Made by a program: the position numbers and the translations under genes
The notes under the pieces: generated by a model
Database searches by the model: none
What the model saw: the letters and a program-made list of their open reading frames with translations, nothing else
Told to the model about the DNA's origin: nothing
Shown: positions 56,286-64,000 of the stretch, piece by piece
Layout of the letters: every line of letters starts with the position of its first letter
How positions within the stretch are numbered: the first letter of the stretch is position 1
NCBI GenBank assembly: GCA_016169945.1
Contig: JADLSH010000061.1
Coordinates: forward strand, 620,001-684,000
Direction: 5' to 3'
Length of the DNA: 64,000 nucleotides
Origin: Trachythela sp. YZ-2020
Lineage: Eukaryota > Cnidaria > Anthozoa > Malacalcyonacea > Clavulariidae

Positions 56286-57160
56286 CTAATGACCAGGTGT
56301 CAATAAGGAAAATAGGTTGTCAATTTCTCTTTTGAATTGACTAAGAGAGCATATTGCTCGTACATTTTGAGGTAACTCATTCCACAGCACCGCCCCGTTA
56401 TAACTAAAACTTCGTTTACCTTAGTTCGTTCGCGGTTTTGGCACAAATATAGTGTTTTCAGAGTTTCTCAAATTGTATCCTGTGCTGCGGGATTCAAACA
56501 ATTCATGAAGATAATGCGGAGTTAATTCGTTAATCGTTTTAAACATCAATATAGCTTTATGCTTTTTCCGGCGTGTTGAAAGATTATCCCAGCCCAGCTT
56601 ACTAAAAAGGTCGCTGGAACTAGCATCATATCGAGATTTGGTGATGACCCTCGCTGCCCTATTTTGCAATTTTTGCAATTTATCATTTAACGTGATATTT
56701 AAACCATCCCAAGCTGAACTACAATAATCAAAATACGGTTGTATTAATGCTCCATAAATTTTCAGGGCAGTGTTTGTATCTATAAATTGGCGCACCCGTT
56801 TAAGAGCTCCAATAGCTGATGCAATCTTTTTGGAAATATTTTCGACATGCCGTGCCCATGTAAGGTGCTCATCGATTTGTAAGCCTAGGGATTTCGTTTC
56901 GTTAACTCTCTTGATAGCCTTTCCGTCAATTTCCACGCTTATGTGTTCGTTATTATGTACGAGTAATCGTTGACGAGACCCGATTATCATAAATTCCGTT
57001 TTAGCGACGTTTAGTAGCCATTGATGAAGATTTTTCAATTCGGAATTAATTATTAGCTCAAGCTCCGTTACGGATTTTGCTGCGAAGCTTATATTTGTGT
57101 CGTCAGCAAACATTCTTGGAGAGGCTCTGTTGAGACAATTAGGCAGATCGTTAATATATA
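56286..57160 (-). pseudogene. CR1-like LINE (second family), RT C-terminal part
   Basis: Minus strand, continuing from 58651 across the Helitron: YINDLPNCLNRASPRMFADD with the catalytic FADD. Then EIDGKAIKRVNETKSLGLQI, LTWARHVENISKKIASAIGA and LIQPYFDYCSSAWDG follow. After a stop at 56421 come the terminal VLWNELPQNVRAICSLSQF block and a stop at 56286. Full order of the post-RT region is kept. Confidence 0.88.
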
Positions 57161-58650
57161 CTAGAAATACATGCTTGCAGTAACCCCTCGCCCCATGCGG
57201 CATGCACCCGAACATTGACAGACACTACATTCCAAAACATTACTGTTACTGTTACTAAGCTTTTTCATCACAAAATCTGCTATGCAAAAGTGGTAGACGA
57301 GTCAGATATCTGGGTTCAAAGCAAAATTTTGGCTTGGAAAACTGAATTGGATCTCTGGGCCTCTGGCTTACACCCCTCTTCACGACACACTCAAAGGCTA
57401 TCGCCATATGAAATGTTTTACTTGACGTAATCATTGTGTTTCCCTTCATTTTAAATGTGCCATTAAAATTTTGATCATTACTGTAATAGTTTGGAAAGAA
57501 GAGTGGAAGGAAACAATAATATTTTGGGAAATCTATTTTGGGTTGAGAATTTTTGAAAGAATAAAAAATGGAAATTTTGTTTCAAGAAGAGGAAGCACAG
57601 TAGCCATGGCAACTCGATTAATAATATAAATTTCTTTTCTGGAGTACAAAACAGTTTACAAAAGCTGCAAAAATAATTAAAATACCGTATTAGTTGTTTT
57701 AGCCATAGAAATATGAGATATATGGTGTAGGTATGTTCTTATGCATTCTATAAGCTTCAAATTAATGTTTTAATGCAACCTTCCGTTCACTAAAACGTTT
57801 CGAAAAGTTTGTAAAACGAAACTGCCTTTTACTCTATATTTATTTTCTTTTCTGCACAAACTGTGATAATATTTTTAATTTTAACAATAAAATTACCAAT
57901 TGCCCAACTATATAAAGTGGGTATGTTATTTTGTTCTTTTTTGGCTTTGATTTACTGTACAAAACGTTTAGAAATTGTCATAAAACTTCAACTGTTTTTT
58001 GAACAGTATTTTTATACTATGAGGTTTTTTAGATAAAATATGTTTTTCTTTTCTATATAACGCATTTGGATTAACACTAAAACAATGTTGTATTGACCAC
58101 ACAGGATGAACTGTGCAATTTCAAAACCACAAACTGTAGTTGCACGGCAAAACTGCAAACACAAGTATGCAAAATAAACACTTACCCGTTTAATATAAAA
58201 CTCGAAAATTCTGTCATTTCTCGGCTTTTTGACTGCTTTATTTTCTTATTGACTTTAGTAAATGAAAGTCCTCTAAAATATTTTCACTTCTCTTGTTTTG
58301 GAGACTTAATATTTGTCTGAATTAATATGTCCCGACTCCAGAGTACAATTTTGAAAAAAGTTTTCATATAAATGCATTATAAATTAAATGCCAAAAATAA
58401 AATGCCAAAATGACAGTTATTTTTCTGACGTTTGCATATAAAAACAAAATCGTTGTCTTAGCCAATCATGATGCAGCTAGTTACCAGTTTTCTCTCGTCT
58501 TTAACTCGCGCATGCGCATAACTTAAAAAACCGTCCATGACAAAAAAAAATGGTGGACCACTTTGCATTCCACAATGTTTTCACATACCCGGGTGTAAAT
58601 ATCCGAGCGGAATTAGTACCCTCGCACGGCGCTTCGCGCCGGCTCGGGGA
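57161..58650 (-). mobile_element. Non-autonomous Helitron, 1490 bp, copy 2, inside LINE RT
   Basis: Minus strand: TCCCCGAGCCGGCGCG at 58650 preceded by A, ...GCATGTATTTCTAG at 57161 followed by T. Excising exactly this interval restores the LINE frame GPLLFL-IYINDLPN with no added or lost base and no target duplication, which is how Helitrons insert. It is longer than copy 1 by about 670 bp of unrecognised internal sequence. Confidence 0.85.
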
Positions 58651-59820
58651 TTAAGAACAATAGAGGTCCCAAGTTACTACTTTGTGGTACCCCACAGGTT
58701 ATTTTAACAGCTTCAGATAACTCACCATTGACGCAACATCTTTGGCTGCGGTTACTTAGATATGATTCAAAGAATTTGATACCGTTTTGGTCAACACCAT
58801 ACATTTGTAACTTCCGTAAGAGAATCGCGTGATCAATAGTATCAAATGCTTTTTTAAGGTCGATAAAAATTACCCCGTTAAGAAGACCATTATCTATATT
58901 GATTGACCAATTGTCCGTGGCTTCTATTAGGGCAGTTAGTGTACTGTACAATGGTCGAAAACCAGATTGATACGCAGATATTAGGTTGTTGTTGTTCAGA
59001 TACTTATACAACTGCTCAAAAGTCAGCCTTTCAAAAATCTTTGCAACTACCGAAATAACGGATATTGGTCGATAGTTGTCCATATTGTCTTTTTTACCTT
59101 TCTTAAAAATTGGAGTAACTCTCGCTAGTTTCCAATTTGTAGGGAAGGTGCTAGTGCTTATAGTCTTATCAAATATTTGAGTTAGTGATGGAGCAACGAT
59201 TTCAGCCGCAATTTTTAAAAGTTTGCAAGGTATTTTATCAAGACGTGCTGCTTTCTTTTCATTAATTGCTTTTAGTTTTTTATAAACTGCATTTACAGTG
59301 GGGGATTTCATTGAGAATGTGGTTTCAGCTGGGACAACATATACTTCAGGTTCTACGGCAGATGGTGGTATCTCAGGTGCTAAATTTTCACCAACACTAG
59401 CAAAGTGAGAAGTAAATGTCTCAGCTATGTCCTTGGGTGTATTTATAGTTTCTTCACCCACTTTGATATTGGTTATGGTTTTGTGACTAGAAGCATTACG
59501 AGAGTTTAATTCGTTAATAAGTTTCCAGGTTGATTTTGGATTTTTCTTATTAGCCTCGAGGTTTTCGGTAAAATATTGACTTTTTGCTTTTTTAATTTCA
59601 TTATTCGTGCAATTTCGTGAGTATTTATATTGTTGCCAAATTAATGGATCACCAGTCTGTTTAGCTTTCTTTTTCAGGAAATCTCTCTTACGCATTTTTT
59701 GCTTTAATTGGCTAGTGATCCAAGGGGATTTCTTTTTCCCAACTCTTTTTGATCTGAGTGGTGCATGCTTGTCAATGCAATTAATTAACATGTTCTTCCA
59801 TTTTGCCCACATTTCGTTAG
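58651..59820 (-). CDS. CR1-like LINE (second family), RT N-terminal part
   Basis: Open frame: WAKWKNMLINCIDKHAPLRS, KKSPWITSQLKQKM (region after the endonuclease), ARLDKIPCKLLKIAAEIVAP, ARVTPIFKKGKKDNMDNYRP, RPISVISVVAKIFERL, NGVIFIDLKKAFDTIDHAIL and CGVPQSSNLGPLLFL at the Helitron junction. The N-terminal endonuclease is absent; a different sequence is fused in frame upstream. The LINE is inactive because of the insertion. Confidence 0.85.
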
Positions 59821-60076
59821 GATGATTGCCTCCTCTAGGTAATGGTCTTGCTGAACTCCTGTTTTGACCACGAGGGAGTCGGAATCTCTCGGAGAGTTCT
59901 TCGTTAACAGACACATTACTATTCCTGTTTGCATTATCTGCATTGCTATTGCTGCTCGAACTCCCTGTTGCTTGGGAACTTGTTGAAGGCAAATTTTGGA
60001 ATGAATATACAACTGATCGAACAAGGTGAGTTAAATCATTATTATTCACCCGATTATTCGTATTTTCAACCATCAT
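59821..60076 (-). CDS. Ser/Asn-rich N-terminus fused in frame to the LINE
   Basis: From ATG 60076, residues 1-85 are asparagine/serine-rich, with NDLTHLVRSVVYSFQNLPST and VNEELSERFRLPRGQN, unlike a LINE endonuclease. It somewhat recalls N-termini of predicted G2E3-like E3 ligases in cnidarians (NEEL..RFR.PRG), an uncertain memory. Upstream (60077-60400) has GCCGCCATTTTTG and CGGTACGG motifs that could be a promoter region. It is probably an exon of another gene or element into which the LINE inserted. Confidence 0.45.
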
Positions 60077-60529
60077 TGCATTTATACAAAACCACTGATG
60101 TGCAAAGCTAGGTTGGCGTTTTTTGCCGCCATTTTTGTTATTTCGATTGTTGTTACTTCCGTTTCCTGTTAGATGATCCTCCAGTTTACTTCCGTTTTAC
60201 AATTTTCGAATTATTTTTGTGTGTCGGTACGGTTGCTAGGTGATAATAATCGAATTGATTTTGTGTGACGGTACGGAGAGTGCGATTCGAAAAGTTTTTG
60301 GAGTTTCGTTTCTATTACGCGTCGTTTTATTTAATTATTTTGTGAATACAACTTTCGTTTGCGTGCTTCAAATATAATTAACGAGTTATAACATACTGCC
60401 ATAGTGTTTTATATGTGATTTGTACTTATAAGTAGTTTTGGCCGCATCGGAACGCCATAGTTTAGGATTAGTCCATTCTTTATTTCTACAAAAAAAAATA
60501 TAATACGATGTTCGGATGGCTATGGATAT
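60077..60529. other. Possible promoter/5' region of the chimeric ORF; otherwise nothing
   Basis: Two near-repeats, GTGTCGGTACGGTTGCTAGG and GTGACGGTACGGAG, lie at 60220-60280. No gene recognised. Confidence 0.3.
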
Positions 60530-60895
60530 CATTCTTCTTATATTTTTTTTCGATTTTTATTAATGATGAAACGTTTAGCAATCATTCTTATGTAGTATTG
60601 TCGGTGCTGTTTGTCAAGTCCTAAATCATTCAACATTCCAATGAAGGTATGGCATTCTTTGTCAAACACACCGAGTGAGCTGATAGACAGATTTACAAAT
60701 TTCACAGTTGAAAAGTTTCTATTTGTTCTCTTATCAGGTCTTTGTATTTTGCTTTCTTGCGTTTAACGTTGTTTGAGAGGTTTGATTCAAATCCTACGGT
60801 GAGTTCAACAATAGAGATGTTTGTCTGAGGTGGAAAGAAGTAAATCTGGACGACATTCGTCTCCTGTTATAGTCGAGGGGCTGTCAAACCAGGGA
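60530..60895 (-). pseudogene. Possible restriction-like endonuclease end of an R2/NeSL-type LINE
   Basis: Minus strand with frameshifts: PWFDSPSTITGDECRPDLLL, LYxVELTVGFESNLSNN, RKKAKYKDLIREQ, then FVNLSISSLGVFDKECHTFI and RQYYIRMIAKRF. The RPD...ELT spacing fits the PD-(D/E)XK-like active site at the C-terminus of R2/R4/NeSL-type retrotransposons. No upstream reverse transcriptase is seen here. An AAT microsatellite follows at 60904-60925. Confidence 0.45.
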
Positions 60896-61119
60896 GGTCA
60901 ACAATAATAATAATAATAATGACGTAATCATCTCATATAATGACGGAATACTAATTGCTTCCGCCGCTGATTGTGCATGTTAAACTACATTCTCTTCCTG
61001 CGATGCCTTCTAGCCTTCTCTATTGCGCGTTGTTTCTTGTCCGTGACAACTGTTAGACTACTCGGAGACCCTTCTTATATGAACAGAGGAATTCGCGTGC
61101 TTTTATGACGTCACGTCAT

Positions 61120-61205
61120 CCCAAAGGGTACGTTACCGGATTACGTCACCTTTCATTGGGTACGTTACCGGGTTACGTCACCGAGTTACGTCACCTCATT
61201 ATTCA
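61120..61205. repeat. Short tandem GTACGTTACCGG/TTACGTCACC repeats
   Basis: Two to three tandem units (GGGTACGTTACCGGATTACG, GGGTACGTTACCGGGTTACG, then GAGTTACGTCACC) followed by TCATTATTC. The TGACGTAA/AGGTGACGTA motif and nearby GGAATACTAATTGCTTCC (60945) resemble the Polinton termini at 44.8 and 46.9 kb, so this may be a solo terminal fragment. Confidence 0.4.
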
Positions 61206-63290
61206 TGGTATGAAGTCATGGGTGGTGTTATGTGCACCACATGCACCACCCGGTCCAGCACCCCTCTTTACACCCTACTGAGGTAGAATAATGAAACGGT
61301 ACTTTTGCCTCTTTACAGAATAATTTAAAGTCAATTGAGATGACTAACGATCAATAGACAATTTGCATTATAGCAAAGCATCATGGGAAAAATGGTAACC
61401 TTGCACTTGGAAGCGAAATGGACGCCGCTAAGCGAGCATTTTGCATGCGAGAAATATTGCTTCTTTTAAGTACTTTCTTCGTAGCTTTTGATAATTTTTA
61501 AACAAGAAATATATTTTAATGCTATAAAGTTTGGTTTCACCAAAGTATGGCGAAATCTGAGGGAAAATAGGCCAGAAAATTCGTATAGAACAACCGAGGG
61601 AGCGAGTAATTGGCTCCCAAATACGTTCTGAGAAGAAGGTTCTTCCCAACATTTTGAGGTGAGTACGCTTAGTGAACGTCAGACTGCTCGTCATTTTGAC
61701 ATACAAATATGTGCGCGTTACTTCTCGATCCATAGCTTGTGTTTTCTCAACGATCGGGTGTTTTATGTGGATTTTTTCGCTTGTTGAAATTGACAAACTC
61801 AGACGCCTATAATGTCTTGCTCAATTTCTATAAGCACATGGCCTCGAAATGCAATGTTTTTAAAGAGACTTTAAAATGCTTTGACACGAAGCAAAACCAA
61901 CACAAACCTTCTTATTTCGCCCCGTCTATGCTACTTTGTAAAAAGACCAAGCTAGAAGAAAGCATTTGCCTATGTTTCTACTGTTTATTTAATTCTGCCT
62001 TGTTGTGGTCGGTTGATTTCCTGTCGAAATTGTATGTAAAATTAAAAGCGTTGTAAATGTATGAAATTCATAGCTAGGACTTGAGTAAAACTGTTTCCAA
62101 TTTATATGGTTTTGCCCAAGGCAAACTTTACATATACTCTATATAAATAATGTAAACTATTCAATTTTCACATTTTGAAGCAATGTAGTCCAAATATTTC
62201 ATTGATAATACAGCATAGTTGCTTAGCTACTGGTAGTAAGGTATAAATATAATGGTATTAAAGAATTTGATTAAGCAAGATGGCAGGTGAGGCATTTGGA
62301 CAGGATCATAGGAAATTGCAAAACCTTGCTTCCAATTAAAGATTAAGATAGTAATGCCTCATTTTGATGCCATACTGTATCACAATAAAAATCACCAACA
62401 CTTTGAGGTTTTATTGTAACTCCCCTGTCTTTCTGGAGAGCAACACTTAATATCCCGGTAATTCTGTATACTGGTGTTGCTTGTTTATGGTTTTACCCTA
62501 TTGTTGGCATAGGAAAATATTGAAGGGGCCTAAAACCTATGGGGTTTGCGGAAAGGCGTGCTCCCCAGAAAAATTCAGGCTTCTGAGTTCCGGTACTGGT
62601 AAAATTGGTGGGAAAATATGCTGCATAATCGGTTTTCGTGGTTTGTATGCGTTGGTGGGGGCAATAATCGCCAGCAAATTAGTCATAACTGAACTACCTG
62701 GAAATGGAAAAGACCTCATATTTTTTAGACAAGACAAGAACTATCTCAAATAATTAAGCCATCTTTTCATTCTTTTGAATAATATCTATATACATATTAT
62801 ATAGGCAATATATTTAAGTAAATAATAATAAATGTATTTCATGGTATCTCCTCCAGGGCCAGGCCCTGTGCTTCCTATGTCAGTGTCTCTGGTTACTGTT
62901 CAAATACAGAACTTGTTTACACTTTACAGTACTTCTGAAGAAGGGCATTCTGTAACCCTACCTAATTCTTGTGAAATGTTTGCCCTAGTCCCAACAAAAT
63001 GCCTCAGCAGCCCTGTATCTTAATCTTGGGGGAGGGGCAACACATATTCAAAATACTGGTACAAAAATCTCAAGAGATCAGTGATTATGTTGCCTTCAAG
63101 TGCTACCGCTCGAATGGGACATTACCACGTTCTTAAACCTCCCAGAACCCTTCAATTACAACCAACAGGTTGTGTAGTCTCCTAGCCCATACTGGCCATA
63201 GCCAAAGCTTTAACTGAGCCTTGACAGCGACCAACTTGTTTAACAAGAGAGACTGGCAGATAGTTTTTTGTATAAACAATATTTTTAATT
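61206..63290. other. No gene firmly recognised
   Basis: ORFs at 61428-61796 (minus), 61739-62056 (plus) and 62481-62753 (plus) have no recognised domain. The last encodes a glycine-rich, hydrophobic stretch (GGKICCIIGFRGLYALVGAI) and could be a small exon, but nothing supports that further. Confidence 0.35.
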
Positions 63291-64000
63291 AAAATTATAA
63301 GCGATTGCTCCAAAAGCGTTAGAGCTTATCTAGGGAGCTTTCGCTAATTATTTACATAACAATAGACGATTAATTAATTTAAAAGGAGACAGAGAAAAAC
63401 AGATAAAGTTAAAAAGGACACACGGACAACAAAAAAAACAACTAGTTAATTAATTACAGTCGGCACCAAAAAAGATTAAATGTAGCCTCATGCAAAACGA
63501 CCCGATTCAACTATAAAACGCTGAACACTAGTGAATAAACGTTTATTAACTAAAAAGGAAAAAACGGAGATATTTCCGTTAAGCAGCCACATAAGACGAG
63601 TTTTTCTATTTGCATTTAAGCAACTGGTGCCAAGCAAGAGAGCAGCAGAGGTGAGCAGGTTAACACGAGGAGCAGCATATCGGACACAGTCAAAAAAGAA
63701 GTGGGCGGTAGTCTCATTTGGATACCCACATGAACAAGAAGGAGAGGAAACACACATTTTTAAAAACAGATCATGGTTTAATGTGCTGTTTGACAATCTA
63801 AAACGGGTATGAAAAATAGATGGTAAACGATCACCGTCATAATACAAAGGATTACAACTTGAAACAGCATGGTATCTTAATACATTATTTTTAAAACAAT
63901 CGAGAGAAAGACTGGAACGAATACTTTGAGGCAAATTATTCCAGAGATTGATAGAAGAAATAAGAAATGAGTTCTTGAAACGTTTTGTTCGAGAAAAGGG
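63291..64000 (-). pseudogene. 3' end of a third LINE (C-terminal region), runs off the right edge
   Basis: Minus strand; the frame enters at the window end (FKNSFLISSINLWNNLPQSI, an LWNNLP block common after LINE RT). It continues with RYHAVSSCNPLYYDGDRLPS, FHTRFRLSNSTLNHDLFLK and the cysteine/histidine motif CSCGYPNETTAHFFFDC, ending at 63488. About 200 bp of 3' UTR follows. Stops are few, so this copy is relatively young. The reverse transcriptase lies beyond 64000. Confidence 0.8.

Noticed and set aside
53436..58650. A single 5.2-kb transposon with ~670-bp terminal inverted repeats
   Set aside because: Each half has its own CTAG 3' end, the two outer flanks belong to different elements, and excision of the right half alone restores a LINE frame. 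Two opposite Helitrons explain it better.
62481..62753. Possible small glycine-rich protein gene
   Set aside because: No recognised domain, no splice context and no conserved neighbours; not enough to call a gene.

Overview
This is a eukaryotic genomic window: A+T rich, with GT-AG introns, very few host exons, and dense transposable elements. The mixture of PIF/Harbinger, P-element, hAT-like, Polinton, Helitron, Penelope-like and CR1-like LINE sequence, plus a tRNA-derived SINE, points to a marine invertebrate, most likely a cnidarian. That is an inference from element content; I cannot name a species.

Host gene. Five minus-strand exons (49362-49152, 36668-36370, 34375-34235, 30305-29989, 1750-635) join in perfect phase. 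They encode a dynamin-like GTPase (G1 GETSSGKSS, G3 DSPG, G4 NKWD), then a helical and hydrophobic region, then the start of a protein kinase domain (GRGAFADVYKG, VAVK). This architecture resembles the DSTYK-like family of invertebrates. The rest of the kinase lies off the left edge and the N-terminus is upstream on the right. Nearly everything between 0.6 and 49.4 kb is therefore intron, swollen by mobile elements.

Intron 4 (1751-29988) holds a hAT-like MITE (4275-5275) and a LINE fragment (6.9-7.7 kb). It also holds a CR1-like LINE split by a P element (10869-14597, 8-bp TSD), and a 6.27-kb tandem duplication whose two units each carry a Harbinger transposon. The first Harbinger is broken; the second (23353-26598) has intact transposase, Myb-like gene and TIRs. 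Several hairpin MITEs follow.

Intron 1 (36669-49151) is a nest. A palindromic repeat is split by a 9.5-kb element with CACTG termini and TA duplication (37599-47110). Inside that element are (a) a 4.3-kb element with 264-bp TIRs that carries a four-exon DDE integrase-like gene and, convergently, a decayed alpha-kinase gene, and (b) a 2.2-kb deletion derivative of a Polinton with a perfect 6-bp TSD. The alpha-kinase-carrying transposon is the most unusual thing here.

49.4-64 kb contains a head-to-head Penelope-like element interrupted by a hAT-like MITE, and two non-autonomous Helitrons, one cleanly inserted between A and T inside a LINE reverse transcriptase. It also contains a SINE, an ORF resembling the N-terminal part of Crypton-derived (DUF3504-type) proteins, a chimeric ORF, a possible restriction-like endonuclease fragment, and the 3' part of another LINE running off the right edge.
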